NCBI RefSeq assembly: GCF_051020985.1
Contig: NW_027475308.1
Span: 20,763-84,762 of the forward strand
Length of the DNA: 64,000 nt
Origin: Nomia melanderi
Taxonomy: Eukaryota > Arthropoda > Insecta > Hymenoptera > Halictidae
Direction: 5' to 3'
The position numbers and the translations under genes were made by a program. Under the pieces are notes generated by a model, which searched no databases, was not told the DNA's origin, and worked only from the letters and a program-made list of their open reading frames with translations. Position 1 is the first letter of the stretch. Each line of letters starts with the position of its first letter. Of this stretch, positions 40,371-56,900 are shown piece after piece.

Positions 40371-43300
40371 AGTTTTATATGGTTTCTTATAGTTTTATAC
40401 AGTTTTATACAAGTTTATATGGTTATATCAGTTTTATATAGTTTTATATAGTTCTGTTAATTTTATATATATTTTATACAATATTGTATTATTTTATACA
40501 GTTTTAATTAGTTTTATATATTTCTATTAGTTTTATATAGGTTGATATAGTTTTACATAGTTTTATGTAGTTTTATATAAATTATTATAGTTTTGTATAA
40601 TTTTATATAGTTTTATACAGTTTTATTAGTTTCATATAGTTTTATATAGTTTAATGAGTTTTATATAGTATTATATAGTATTATATAGTTTTATATAGTC
40701 TTATATAGCTTTAAATAGTTTTATATAGATTTGTATAGTTTTATATAGTATTATATAGTTTTATATAGTTTTATATAGTTTCAAATAGTTTTATATAGTT
40801 TTACATTGTTTTATACATTTTTATATAGATTTATATGGTTTTATATAGTATTATATAGTTTTATATATTCCTATATAGTTTTACATAGTTTTATATAGTT
40901 CTATATAGTTTTATATAGTTCAATATAGTTTTATGTAGTTTCATATAGCTTTATAAAGTTTTTTATAGTTTTATATAGTTTTATATAGTTTTATATAGAT
41001 TTATATAGTTTTATATAGTATTATATAGTTTTCTATAGTTCTATATAGTTTTATATAGTTTTATATAGTTTTGTATAGGTTTATATAGTTTCATATAGTT
41101 TTATATAGTTTTATTAGTTTTATATAGTATCATTTGGTTTTATACAGTCTTATACACTCCTAAATAGTTTTATATAGTTCTATGTGGTTTTATATAGTTT
41201 AATATAGATTCATATAGTTTTATAAAGTTTTATGTAGCTTTATATAGTTTTATATAGATTTAGATAGTTTTATATAGATTTATATAGTTTTATATAGATT
41301 TATATAGATTTATATAGTTTTATATAGTTTTATATAGTTTTATATAGTTTTATATAGTTTTATATAGTTTTACATAGTTTTACATAGTTTTATATAGTTT
41401 TATATAGTTTTATATAGTTTCATATAGTTTTATATAATTTTATATAGTTTCATATTGTTTTATATAGCTTCATATAGTTTTATATAGCTTTATATAATTT
41501 TATAGAGTTTTATATAGTTTTATATAGTATAAATATAGTTTTTTATAGTTTTACACAGTTTTAAATAGTTTTATATTGTATTATATAGTTTTATAGAATT
41601 TTATATAGTTTTATGTAGTTTTATTAGTTTTATATACTTTTATACAGTTTTATATAGTTTTATATAGATTCATATAGTTTTATTAGTTTTATATAGTTTT
41701 ATATAGTTTTATATAGTTTTATGTAGTTTTATATTGTTTTATACAGTTTTATTAGTTTTATACAGTTTTATATAGATCTGTATAGTTTTATGTAGTTTTA
41801 TTAGTTTTATATACTTTTAAACAGTTTTATTAGTTTTATATAGTTTTATATAGTTTAATATAGTTTTATATATTTTTACACAGTTTTATATAGTTTTATT
41901 CTTTTGATATAGCCTTATACAGTTTTATATAGATTTATATAGATTCATATAGTTTTATATAGTTTTATATAATTTTATATAGTTTTATGTAGTTTTATTA
42001 GTTCTATATACTTTTAAACAGTTTTATTAATTTTACATAGTTTTATATAGTTTTACATAGATTCATATAGTTTTATATAATTTTATATAATTTTATGCAG
42101 TTTTATATAGTTTTATATAGTTTTATATTGTTCTATATAGTTTTATATAGCTTTATACAGTTTTATATAGTTTTATATAGTTTTATATAGTATTATATAG
42201 TTTTATATAATTTTATATAGTTTTATTTGTTTTGTATAGTTTCATATAGATTTATATAGTTTTATATAGTTTTATATTGTTTTATTCTTTTGATATAGCC
42301 TTATACAGTTTTATATAGATTTATATAGATTCATATAGTTTTATATAGTTTTATATAGATTTATATAGTTTTATATAGTTTTATATAGTTTTATATAGTT
42401 TTATATAGTTTTATATAATTTTATTTACTTTAATACAGTTTTATATAGTTTTATATAGTTTTATATAGTTTTATGTAGTTTTATATAGTTTTATTAGTTT
42501 TATACAGTTTTATATAGGTATGTATAGTTTTATGTAGTTTTATTAGTTTTATATACTTTTAAACAGTTTTATTAGTTTTATATAGTTTTATATAGTTTTA
42601 CACAGTTTTATATTGTTTTATAAAGTTTTATATAGTTTTACATAGATTTATATACTTTTATACAGTTTTATTAGATTTATGTAGTTTTACATAGTTTCAT
42701 ATAGTTTTATATAGTTTTATATAGTTTTATATAGTTTCATAGAGTTTTATATAGTTTTATATAGTTTTATACAGTTTTATATAGTTTTATATTGTTTTAT
42801 ATAGTTTTATATAGTTTTATATAGTTTTATATAGTTTTATTAGTTTTATACAGTTTTATATAGGTATGTATAGTTTTATGTAGTTTTATTAGTTCTATAT
42901 ACTTTTAAACAGTTTTATTAGTTTTATATAGTTTTATATAGTTTTACACAGTTTTATATTGTTTTATAAAGTTTTATATAGTTTTACATAGATTTATATA
43001 CTTTTATACAGTTTTATTAGTTTTATGTAGTTTTACATAGTTTCATATAGTTTTATATAGTTTTATATAGTTTTATATATTTTTATATAGTTTTTAATAC
43101 TTTTATGTAATTTTATACAGTTTTAAATAGTTTAATATAGATCTATATAATTTTAAATAATTTTATATAATTTTATATATTTCTATATAGTTTCATGTGG
43201 TTTTATTAGTTTTATATAGTTTTATACAGTTTTATATAGTTTTTATATAGTATTATATAGTTTTATAAAGTTTTACATAGTTTTATAAAGTTTTATATAG

Positions 43301-45373
43301 GTTCTCATAGTTTTATATAGTTTTATATAGTTTTATGTAGTTTTATATAGTTTTATATAGTTTTATATAGTTTTATATAGTTATGTATAGTTTTATACAG
43401 TTTTATATAGTTTTAGTAGTTTTATATAGTTTTTATTAGTTTTACATAGTTTTATATAGTTTTATATAGTTTTATATAGTCTTATATAGTTTTATATAGT
43501 TTCAGTAGTTTTAGTTGTTTTATATAGTTTTGTATAGGTTCATATAGTTTTATTAGATCGATATAGTTTTATATAGTTCTATTATGTTTTATATAGTTTT
43601 ATGTAGTTTTACATAGTTCTGTATAGTTCTATATAGATCTATATAGTTTTATATAGTTTTATATAGTATGGTATAGTTTTATATAGTTTTATGTAGTTTT
43701 ATATAGTTTTATTAGTTTTACATCGTTTCATATAGTTTTACATAATTTTACATAGAATTATTTAGATTTATATAGTTTTATATAGTTTACTATAGTTTTA
43801 TATAGTTTTACATAGTTTTATATAGTTTTACATCCGTTCTATATAGATTTATATAGTTTTATATAGTTTTATATAGTTTTATATGGTTTTACATAGTTAT
43901 AGCAGTTTTATATAGTTTTGTGTAGTTTCATATAGTTTTATTAGTTTTACATAGTTTTATATAGTTCTATATAGTTTTATATGGTTTTAATAGTTTTAGA
44001 TAGTTATATATAGTTCTATACAGTTTTATATAGTTTTATGTAGTTTTTTATAGTTTTGTATAGTTTTGTTTAGTTTTATGTAGTTTTATTAGGTTTACAT
44101 AGTTTCATATAGATTTATTAGTTTTATATAGTTTTATATAGTTTTATATAGTTTTATATAGTTTTATATTGTTTTATATAGTTTTATATAGTTTTATATA
44201 GTTTTATATAGTTTTGTATAGTTTTATCTGGTTTATATAGTTTTATATAGTTTTATATAGTTTTGTATAGTTTTATCTGTTTTATATAGTTTTATATAGT
44301 TCTATTAGTTTTACATCGTTTCATATAGTTTTACATAACTTTACATAGAATTATTTAGATTTATATAGTTTTATATAGTGTTCTATAGTTTTATATAGTT
44401 TTACATAGTTTTATATAGTTTTATACTGCTTTATTAGTTGTATATAGTTTTATATAGTTTTATATAGTTTTATATAATTTTATATAGTTTTATATAGTTT
44501 TATATAGTTTTACATAGTTTCATATAGATTTATTAGTTTTATATAGTTTTATATAGTTTTATATAGTTTTGTATAGTTTCATATAGTTTTATTTAGTTTT
44601 ATGTAGTTTTATATAGTTTTATTAGTTTTATATGTTTTATATAGTTTTATATAGCTTTATATAGTTTCATATAGCTTTATATAGTTTTATATGGATTTAT
44701 TATGTTTCATATAGTTATACATAGTTTTATATAGTTTTAATAGTTTTATATACTTTTATATATTATTAAATTGTTTTGCATAGATTTATATAGTTTTATA
44801 TAGTTTTATATACTTTTATATAGTTTTATATAGTATTATATAGTTTTATGTAGTTTTATATAGTTTTGTTTGTTTTATATAGTTTTATATTGTTTTATAT
44901 AGTTTTACATAATTTTATATAGATTTATATAGTTTTATATAGTTTTATATAGATTTATACAGTTTTATAAAGTTATATATAGTTTTATATAGTTTTATAT
45001 GGTTTTACATAGTTTCATATAGTTTTGTTAGTTTTATATAGTTTTACATAGTTTCATTTAGTTTTCTTAGTTTTACAAGGTTTCATATAGTTTTATTAGT
45101 TTTATATTGTTCCATATAGTTTAATATAGTTTTATATAGTTTTATATAGTTTTCTATAGTTTTCTATAGTTTTATATAGTTTTACACAGTTTTACATAGC
45201 TTCATATAGTTTTATTGGTTTTATATAGTTCTATGTACATTCATATAGTTTTATATAGTTTTATTAGTTTTATATAGATTCATACAGTTTTATATAGTTT
45301 TATAGAATTTTATTAGTTTTATATAGTTTTATACACTTCTATATAGTTTCACATAGTTTTATTAATTTTATAT
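40371..45373 (+). repeat. 10-bp satellite array, plus orientation
   Basis: 5 kb of degenerate TTTTATATAG decamers with some longer-period structure (a block with TATGTATAGTTTTATGTAG near 42518 is repeated near 42865, ~350 bp on). It ends at a strand switch at about 45374. No gene seen. Confidence 0.93.
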
Positions 45374-48300
45374 ATAAAACTATATAAAACTATATAAAAC
45401 TAATAAAGCTAAATAAGACTATATAATACTGTATAAAACTATATAAAAATATATGAAACTAATAAAACTATATAAAACTATGTAAACCTATATAAAACTA
45501 TATGAAACTAATTAAACTATATAAAACTATATAATACTATATAAAACTATATGCAACTATATAAAACTATATAAAATTATATAAAACTAATAAAACTGTA
45601 TAGAACTATATAATACTATATAAAACTATATAAATCTATATAAAACTAATAAAACTATATTAAACTGTATAAAGCTATATAAAACTAATAAAATTAATAA
45701 AACTATATAGAACCGTACAAACCTATATAGAACTATATAAAACTAATAAAATTAATAAAACTATATAGAACTGTATAAAACTATATAGAACAATATAAAA
45801 CTATATAAAACTATGTAGAACAATATTAAACTATATAGAACAATATAAAACTAATAAAACTATATGAAACTATGTAAAATTATATAAAACTATTTAAAAC
45901 TATATAAAACTATATAAAACTATATAAAACTATATAAAACTATAAAAAACAATATGGAGCAATATAAAACTATATAAAACTGTATAAAACTATATAAAAC
46001 TAATAAAACTAATAAAACTAATAAAACTAATAAAACTAATAAAACTAATAAAAACTAATAAAACTATATTAAACTGTATAAAGCTATATAAAACTAATAA
46101 AATTAATAAAACTATATAGAACTGTATAAAACTATATAGAACTGTATAAAACTATATAGAACTATATAAAACTATATAAAACTATGTAGAACAATATTAA
46201 ACTATATAAAACAATATAAAACTAATAAAACTATATGAAACTATGTAAAATTATATATAACTATTTAAAACTATATAAAACTATATAAAACTATATAAAA
46301 ACTATATAAAACTATAAAAAACAATATGGAACAATATAAAACTATATAAAACTGTATAAAACTATATAAAACTAATAAAACTAATAAAACTAATAAAACT
46401 AATAAAACTATCTAGAACTATATGAAACTATCCAAAACTAATAAAACTATATGAAACTATATACAACTGTATAAAACTATACAAACCTATTTAAAACCAT
46501 GTGAATCTGTATAAAACCATATAAAACTATATAAAACTATATGAAACTATATAAATCTATATAAAACAATATAAAACTATATAAAACTACATAAAACTAT
46601 ATAAAGCTATATAAAACTAATAAAACTATATGAAACTATATAAAACTATATAAAACTATAAAAAAACAATATGGAACAATATAAAACTATATAAAACTAT
46701 ATAAAACTATATAAAACTATATAAAACTATATAAAACTATATAAAACTATATAAAACTATATAAAACTATATAAAACTATATAAAACTATATAAAAACTA
46801 TATAAAACTATATAAAACTATATAAAACTATATAAAACTATATAGAACAATATAAAACTATATAAAACTATATAAAACTATATGAAACTGTCTAAAATTA
46901 TATAAAACTATATAAAACTGTATAAAACTATATAAAACTGTGTAAAACTATATAAAACTACATAAAACTATATAAATCTATATAAAACTATATAAAGCTA
47001 TATGAAACTATATAAAACTATATAAAGCTATATGAAACTATATAAAACTATATAAAACTATACAAAACATATAAAACAATATAAAAGTATATAAAACTGT
47101 ATAAAACTATATAAAACTATATAAAACTACGTAAAACTATATAAAACTACATAAATCTATATAAAACTATATAGAGCTATATAAAACAATATAAAACTAT
47201 ATAAAACTATATAAAACTATATAAAACTATATAAAACTATATGAAACTATATAAAACTATATGAAAACTATCTAAAACCATATAAATCTATATAAAACTA
47301 TATAAAAACTATATAACACTATTTAAAACTATATAAAACTATTTAAAACTATATAAAACTATATAAAACTATATAAAATTATATAAAACTGTATAAAACT
47401 ATATGAAACTGTATAAAACTATATGAAAACCATCTAAAACTATATAAAACTATATAAAACTATGTAAAACTATATAAAACCCTATAAAACTATATAAAAG
47501 TATACAAAACTGTATAAAACTATATGAAACTTTATAACACTATATAAAACTATATAAAACTATATAAAACTATATAAAACTAAATAAAACTATATAAACC
47601 TATATAAAACTATACAAAACTATATAAACGTATAAAATTCTATTAAAACAATATCAAATTATATAAAACTATATCAAACTATATCCAACTAATAAAACTA
47701 TATGAAACTATATAAATCTATATGAAAACTATCTAAAACTATATAAAACTATATAAAACTATATAAAACTATAACAAAACTATATAAAACTATATAAAAC
47801 TATATAAAACTATATAAAACTATATAAAACTATATAAAACTCTATAAAACTATATAAAAGTATACAAAACTGTATGAAACTATATGAAACTTTATAACAG
47901 TATATAAAACTATATAAAACTATATAAAACTATATAAAATTATATAAAACTATATAAAACTATATAAAACTATATAAAACTGTATAAAACTATATAAAAC
48001 TATATAAAACTATATAAAACTATTAAAACTATCTAAAACTATAAAAGACTATATAAAACTATATAAAGCTATATAAAACTATATAAGACTATATAAAACT
48101 ATATAAAACCATATAAAACTGTATGAAACTACATTAAATTATATAAAACTACATAAAACTATATAAAACTAATAGAACTATATAAAACTGTGCAAAACTA
48201 TATAAAACTTTTTAAAAGTATATAAAACTAATAAAACTACACAAAACTATACAGAACTATACAAAACTGTATAAAACTATATGAGACTGTATAAAACTAT

Positions 48301-51300
48301 ATGAAACTGTACAAAACTATATAAAACTATATAAAACTATATAAAACTGTATAAAACTAATGAAACTGTATGAATCTATATAATACTATATATAACTATA
48401 TGAAACCATGTAAAACTATATATAACTATATGAAACCATGTAAAACTATATAACACTATACAAAAATATATAAAACTATATAAAACTATCTGAAACTATA
48501 TAAAACTGTATAAAACTATATAATACTAATAAAACTATATAAAACTGTATAAGGCTATATCAAACTAATAAAGCTATATAAAACTATACAAAACAAATAA
48601 AACTATATAAAAGTATATAAAACTGTATAAAACTATATAAAACTGTATAAAACTATATAAAACTATGTAAAACTATATAAAACTACACAAATCTATATAA
48701 AACTATAAAAAGCTATATAAAACTAATAAAACAATATGAATCTATAGAAATCTATATAAAACTGTATAAGGCTATATCAAACTAAGGAAACTATATAAAA
48801 CGATACAAAACAAACAAAACTATATAAAAGTATATAAAACTGTATAAAACTATATAAAACTATATAAAACTATATAAAACTATATAAAACTATATAAAAC
48901 TATATAGAACAATATAAAACTATATAAACCTATATAAAACTATATGAAACTGTCTAATATTATATAAAACTATATAAAACTGTATAAAACTATATAAAAC
49001 TGTGTAAAACTATATAAAACTACATAAAACTATATAAATCTATATAAAAGTGTATAAAACTATATAAAACTATATAAAACTACGTAAAACTATATAAAAC
49101 TACATAAATCTATATAAAACTATATAGAGCTATATAAAACAATATGAAAACTATCTAAAACCATATAAATCTATATAAAACTATAGAAAACTATATAAAA
49201 CTATATAAAACTATATAAAACTATATAAAACTATATAAAACTATATAAAACTATATAAAACTATTATAAACTATATAAAACTATATAAAACTATATGAAA
49301 CTATATAAAACTATATGAAAACCATCTAAAACTATATAAAACTATATAAAACTATATAAAACTATGTAAAACTATATAAAACTCTATAAAACTATATAAA
49401 AGTATACAAAACTGTATAAAACTATATGAAACTGTATAACACTATATAAAACTATATAAAACTATATAAAACTATATAAAACTATATAAAACTATATAAA
49501 CGTATAAAATTCTATTAAAACAATATCAAATTATATAAAACTATGTCAAACTATATCCAACTAATAAAACTATATGAATCTATATAAAACTATATATAAC
49601 AGTATAAGGCTATATCAAAATAATAAAACTATATAAAACTATACAGAACAAATAAAACTATATAAAAGTATATAAAACTGTATGAAACTATATAAAACTG
49701 CATAAAACTATATAAAACTATATAAAACTATATAAAACTATATAAGGCTATATCAAACTAATAAAACTATATAAAACTCAACAAAACAAATAAAACTATA
49801 TAAAAGTATACAAAACTGTATAAAACTATATGAAACTGTATAAAACTATATATGAGTATATAAAAACAGTATAAAACTATATAAAACTGTATAAAACTAT
49901 AAAAAACAATAAAAAACTATATAAAACTATATAAAACTATATAAAACTATATAAAACTATATAAAGCTATATCAAACTATATAAAACTATATAAAACTAT
50001 ATAAAACTATATAAAACTATATAAAACTATATAACACTATATAAAACTATATAAAACTATATAAAACTATATAAAACTATATGAAACTATATAAAACTAT
50101 ATAAAACTATATAGAACAATATAAAACTATATAAAACTATATAAAACTATATAAAACTGTATAAAACTATATAAAACTGTGTAAAACTATATAAAACTAC
50201 ATAAAACTATATAAATCTATATAAAACTATATAAAGCTATATGAAACTATATAAAACTATATAAAGCTATATGAAACTATATAAAACTATATAAAACTAT
50301 ACAAAACATATAAAACAATATAAAAGTATATAAAACTGTATAAAACTATATAAAACTATATAAAACTACGTAAAACTATATAAAACTACATAAATCTATA
50401 TAAAACTATATAGAGCTATATAAAACAATATAAAACTATATAAAACTATATAAAACTAAATAAAACTATATAAAACTATATGAAACTATATAAAACTATA
50501 TGAAAACTATCTAAAACCATATAAATCTATATAAAACTATATAAAACTATATAACACTATTTAAAACTATATAAAACTATTTAAAACTATATAAAACTAT
50601 ATAAAACTATATAAAATTATATAAAACTGTATAAAACTATATGAAACTATATAAAACTATATGAAAACCATATAAAACTATATAAAACTATGTAAAACTA
50701 TATAAAACTATATAAAACTAAATAAAACTATATAAACCTATATAAAACTATACAAAACTATATAAACGTATAAAATTCTATTAAAACAATATCAAATTAT
50801 ATAAAACTATATCAAACTATATCCAACTAATAAAACTATATGAAACTATATAAATCTATATGAAAACTATTTAAAACTATATAAAACTATATAAAACTAT
50901 ATAAAACTATAAAAAAACTATATAAAACTATATAAAACTATATAAAACTATATAAAACTATATAAAACTATATAAAACTATATAAAACTCTATAAAACTA
51001 TATAAAAGTATACAAAACTGTATAAAACTATATGAAACTTTATAACACTATATAAAACTATATAAAACTATATAAAACTATATAAAACTATATAAAAGTA
51101 TATAAAACTATATAAAACTATATAAAACTGTATAAAACTATATAAAACTATATAAAACTATATAAAACTATTAAAACTATCTAAAACTATAAAAGACTAT
51201 ATAAAACTATATAAAGCTATATAAAACTATATAAAACTATATAAAACTATACAAAACAAATAAAACAATATAAAAGTATATAAAACTGTATAAAACTATA

Positions 51301-52100
51301 TAAAAGTGTATAAAACTATATAAAACTATATAAAACTATGTAAAACTATATAAAACTACATAAATCTATATAAAACTATATAGAGCTATATAAAACAATA
51401 TAAAACTGTATAACACTAAATAAAACTATATAAAACTATTAAAACTATATGAATCTATATAAATCTATATAAAACTGTATAAGGCTATATCAAACGAATG
51501 AAACTATATAAAAACTATACAAAACAAATAAAACTATATAATAGTATATAAAACTGTATAAAACTATATAAAACTATATAAAACTATAAAAAGCTATATA
51601 GAACTATATAAAACTATATAAAACTATATAAAACTATATAAAACTATATAAAACTATATAAAACTATATGAAAACTATATAAAACTATATGAAAACCATC
51701 TAAAACTATATAAAACTATATAAAACTATATAAAACTATGTAAAACTATATAAAACTCTATAAAACTATATAAAAGTGTTTAAAACTATATATAGCTATA
51801 TTAAACTATATAAAACTATATCAAACTATATAAAATGTATAATGCTATATAAAACGATATAAAAATATTTAAAACTATACGAAAAAATATTAAACTGTGT
51901 TAAGCAATGTAAAATGGTGTAATACTATATAGAACAATATACAAAAATATAAAACCGCATGAAACTATATAAGACTATGGCTACTATATAAAACTACATA
52001 AATTATATTAACTATACAGATCTATATAAAACTATATAGGCCAATATAGAAACATATCAAGTTATATGAAACTGCATAAAACTTCATAAATCTACACAAA
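45374..52100 (-). repeat. 10-bp satellite array, inverted orientation
   Basis: The same decamer satellite on the opposite strand (AAACTATATA on the plus strand). The switch at 45374 is an immediate palindrome-like junction, AATTTTATATATAAAACTAT. The array is the most regular stretch in places (runs of perfect ATAAAACTAT near 46680-46800). It contains long internal duplications: the segment near 47061-47640 recurs near 50300-50770, and the landmark CGTATAAAATTCTATTAAAA occurs at 47629, 49501 and 50767. Confidence 0.93.
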
Positions 52101-52303
52101 ACTTCATAATAATATATATAACTGCATTACCCAATCTAATAGGTGAAATACAATAAAAATGTATACAAAACAATGTAAAACCACGTAAAACAACATAATG
52201 CTATGGAAACGTGTATAATACTAGATAAAACAGTATAAAATTATATAGAACTATAATATACTATACAAACCGGTATAAAAATGTATAAAATTATATAAAA
52301 CTC
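52101..52303 (-). repeat. hinge sequence copy 5, inverted
   Basis: Reverse-complement copy of the hinge. Its complement reads GTTTTATATAATTTTATACA through TTGTATTTCACCTATTAGAT and GCAGTTATATATATTATTAT. As expected for an inverted module it lies between inverted decamer satellite (left) and plus-oriented U2-derived units (right). Confidence 0.85.
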
Positions 52304-53695
52304 GCCCAACACAGTTCCAGAACGCTTTTCGGCATTATGGTTAATATCAACGTGTGCTCGCATAACACAGATACAGGTATCTTCTCGGCCTTACGGTTCA
52401 TATCCACGTGTACCGACATAACAAAGATTCAGATCGCCTCCCGGGCTTACGGCTAATATGAATAATTATGGAAAAACATAACCACAAGGCCGAGAAGGTA
52501 TCTGGAGGTGTGTTATGCGTGTACACTTTGATCTTCGCCATTAGGCCGAGAAGCGATCTGGATGTGTGTTATGCGAGAACATTTTGATCTTAGCCCTAAG
52601 GACGAGAAGCGATTTGTATGTGTGTAATGAGAATACCCTTTGATCTTAGCCATAAAGACGAGAAGCGTACTGGATGTGTGTTACGCGAGTACACTTTGAT
52701 CTTAGACATAAGGACGAGAAGAGAACTGGATGTGTGTTACGCGTGTACCCTTTGATCTTAGCCATAAGGCCGAGAAGCTATCTGGATTTGGGTTATTCGT
52801 GTACACTTTGATCTCTGCCAAAGGCAGAGGAGCGATCTGGAACTGTGCTATGAGAGTACACTTTGATCTCAGCCATAAGGCTGTGAAGCGATCTGGATTT
52901 GAGTTATTCGAGTACACTCTGATCTTAGCCGTAAGGCGGAGAAGCGATGTGGATCTGTGTTATGCGAGTACACTTTGATCTTAGCCAGAGGGCCGAGATG
53001 CGATCTGGATGTGTGTTATGCGATGACACTTTGATCTTAGCCATAAGGCCGAGAAGCGATCTGTGTGTGTGTTATTCGAGTACCCTTTGATCTTAGCCAT
53101 AAAGCCGAGGCGCGACCTGGATGTGTGTGATGTGAGTATACTTTGATCTTAGCCATAAGACCGAGAAGCGATCAGGATGTGTGTAATGCGAGTACACTTT
53201 GACCTTAGGAATAAGGCCGAGAAGCGATCTGAACGTATGTTATGCGTGTACACTTTGATCTTAGCCATAAGGCCGACGAGCGATCCAGATGTGTCTTATG
53301 CGAGTACACTTTGAACAAAGCCATAAGGCCGAGAGGCGATCTGGAGGTGTGTTATGTGAGTACACTTTGAGCATAACCATTAGGCGGAGAAGCGAACTGG
53401 ATATGTGTTACGCGTGTACACTATGACCTTAGCCATAAGGCCGAATAACGATATGGATTTGTGTTATGCGAGTACACTTTGCTCTTAGCCATACGGCAGA
53501 GCAGCGATCTGGATTTGGGTTATTCAAGTACACTTTGATCTTAGCCATAACGCCGAGAAGCGATCCGGATGAGTGTTATGCACGGAAACTTCGATCTTTG
53601 CCATAAGGCCGATAAGCGATCTGGATTTGGGTTATCCTAGTACGCGTTCATATTAGCTGTATGGTCCGGGAGGCTATCTGGATCCGTGTTATTCA
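52304..53695. repeat. U2 snRNA-derived 56-bp satellite, array 4
   Basis: About 25 units. The first two or three (52304-52455) are plus-oriented edge-type units (CACAGATACAG, GTTAATATCAACGTG). After a junction at 52456-52490 (ATGGAAAAACATAACCACAA) all remaining units to 53695 are minus-oriented, with TTTGATCTTAGCCATAAGGC the common form. The array is bounded on both sides by hinge copies in opposite orientation. Confidence 0.9.
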
Positions 53696-53900
53696 AGTTT
53701 TCTATAATTTTATACAGTTTTATACAGTATTGTATAGTATATTACAGTTCTATGTTATTTTATACAGTTTTATGTAGTATTATACATTTTTCTATAGCAT
53801 TATGTAGTTTTACGCAGTTTTACATTGTTTTGTATTTTTTTTTATAGTATTTCACCTTTTACATTGTGTTATGCAGTTATATTTATTATTATGAACTTTT
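53696..53900 (+). repeat. hinge sequence copy 4
   Basis: Plus-orientation hinge following the last minus-oriented U2-derived unit: ATTTTATACAGTTTTATACA, then TTTCACCTTTTACATTGTG, GTTATGCAGTTATATT and TATTATTATGAAC. It is followed by decamer satellite. Confidence 0.87.
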
Positions 53901-56900
53901 GTGTAGTTTTATATAGTTTTATATAGTTCTGTTAATTTTAAAAAAGATTTGTATTATTTTATACAGTTTCAATCAGTTTTATATATTTCTATTAGTTTTA
54001 TACAGTTTTATACAGTTTTGTGTTATTCATTACGTTTTTAATTAGTTTTATATATTTCTGTTAGTTTTATATAGTTTTATATATTTTTATATAGTTTTAT
54101 CTAGATTTATATAGTTTTGTTAGTTTTATATAGTTTTACATAGTTTTATATAGTTTTCAATAGTTTTATATAGTTTTATATAGTTTTGTATAGTTTTGTT
54201 AGTTTTATATAGTTTTACATAGTTTTATATAGTTTTCAATAGCTTTATATAGTTTCATATAGTTTTGTATAGTTTTGTATAGTTTCATATAGTTTTGTAT
54301 AGTTTCATATTGTTTTATTAGGTTTACATAGTTTTATATAGTTTTACATAGTTTTATATAGTTTTATATAGTTTTTATAGTTTTATTTAGTTATATATAG
54401 CTTTATATAGTTTTACTAGTTTCATTAGTTTTATATATTTTATATAATTTTATATAGTTTTATATAGTTTTACTAGTTTCATATAGTTTTGTATAGTTTC
54501 ATATAGTGTTAGTAGGTTTACATAGTTTTATATAGTTTTACATAGTTTTATATAGATTTATATAGTTGCATATAGTTTTACATAGTTTTATATAGTTTTA
54601 TATAGTTTTATATAGTTTTGTATAGTTTTATATAGTTTTATACAGTTTTATATAGTTTTGTATTATTAGTATAGTTACATATAATTTTATTAGCTTTACA
54701 TAGTTCATATAGTTTTACATAGTTTTTATATAGATTTATATAGTTGCATATAGTGTTATATAGTTTTATATAGTTTTATTAGTTTTACACAATTTTATAT
54801 AGTTTTATACAGTTTATATAGATTTATATAGTTATATAGTTTTACTTAGTCTTATATATTTTTATATAATTTTATGTAGTTTCATATAGTTTTATACAGT
54901 TTTATATAGTTTTACATGGTTTAATATATATTTATATAGTTTTTACATAGTTTTATATAGTTTATAAAGTTTATTAGTTTTACACAGTTTTATATAGTTT
55001 TATTAGTTGTACATAGTTTTATATAGTTTTATATAATTTTATATAGTTTCCTTGGTTTTATATAGTTTTGTATAGTTTTGTATAGTTTCATATAGTTTTA
55101 TTAGCCTTACATAGTTTTATATAGTTTTATATAGTTTTACATAGTTTAGTATTTATTTATATAGTTTTACATAGTTTATATAGTTTTATAAAGTTTTATT
55201 AGTTTTACGTAGTTTTATATAGTTTTATATAGTTTTATTAGTTTTACATAGTTTTATTTAGTTTTATATAGTTTTGTATAGTTTTGTATAGTTTCATATA
55301 GTTTTATTAGCATTACATAGTTTTATATAGTTGTATAATTTTTACACATTTTTAAATAGTTTTATATAGCTTTTTATAGTTTTACCCAGTTTTATAAGAT
55401 TTTATATAGTTTGCTAGTTTTATATAGGTTTATATAGCTTCACATAGTTTATATAGTTTCATTTAGTTTTATAAAGTTTTATATAGTTTGATATAGTATT
55501 ATATAGTTTTGTATAGTTTTATGTAGTTTTATATAGTATTACATAGTCTTATATATTTTTATACAGTTTTATATAGTTTTACATAGTTTTATATAGTTTT
55601 GTATAGTTTTATTAGGTTTACATAGGTTTTATATAGTTTTATATAGTTTTGTATAGTTATATATAGTTTTCCTTATTTTTATGTAGATTTATATAGTTTT
55701 ATATAGTTTTTCTTGGTTTTGTATAGTTTTACATAGTTTTATATAGTTTTATATAGTTTTGTATAGTTGTATATTGTTTTATTAGGTTTACATAATTTTA
55801 TATAGTTTTATATAGTTTTATATAGTTTATATAGTTTAATATAGTTTTATATAGTTTTATATAGTATTATTAGTTTTACATAGTTTTATTTGTTTTATAT
55901 AATTTTATATAGTTTTGTTAATTTTATACTAGTTTTCATAGTTTTATATAGTTTTATATAGTTTTGTATAGTTATATATAGTGTTCCTTATTTTTATGTA
56001 GATTTATATAGTTTTATATAGTTTTATATACTTTGATATAGTTGTATATAGTTTTATATAGTTTTACATGGTTTAATATATATTTATATAGTTTCACATA
56101 GTTTTATATAGTTTTATAAAGTTTTATTAGTTTTACATAGTTTTATATAGTTTTATTAGTTGTACATGGTTTTATATAGTTTTACATAGTTTTATATAGA
56201 TTTATATAGTTGCATATAGTTTTACATAGTTTTATATAGTTTTATATAGTTTTATATAGTCTTATATAGTCTTATATAATTTTATGTCGTTTTATATAGT
56301 TTAACATAGTTTTCATAGATTTATATAGTTTTTTTATACTTTTATATAGTTTTATATAGTTTCATTAGTTTTACACAATTTTAAATAGTTTTATATAGCT
56401 TTATATAGTTTTACCCAGTTTTATAAGATTTTATATAGTTTTGTTAGTTTTATATAGTTTTCTTAGTTTCATATAGTTTTATATAGTTTTATATAGTTTT
56501 ATATAGTTTTATATAGTTTTATATAGTTTTATATAGTTTTATTAGTTTTGTATAGTTTTATATAGTTTTACATAGTTTTATATAGTTTTATATAGTTTTA
56601 TTAGGTTTACATAGTTTTATATAGTTTTATATAGTTTTGTATAGTTATATATAGTTTTCCTTATTTTTATGTAGATTTATATAGTTTTATATAGTTTTTC
56701 TTGGTTTTGTATAGTTTTACATAGTTTTATATAGTTTTATATAATTTTATATAGTTTTATATAGTTTTATATTGTTTTATATAGTTTTATATAGTTTTAT
56801 ATAGTTTTATATAGTTTAATATAGTTTTAATATAGTTTTATATAGTATTATTAGTTTTACATAGTATTATATTGTTTTATATAATTTTATATAGTTTTGT

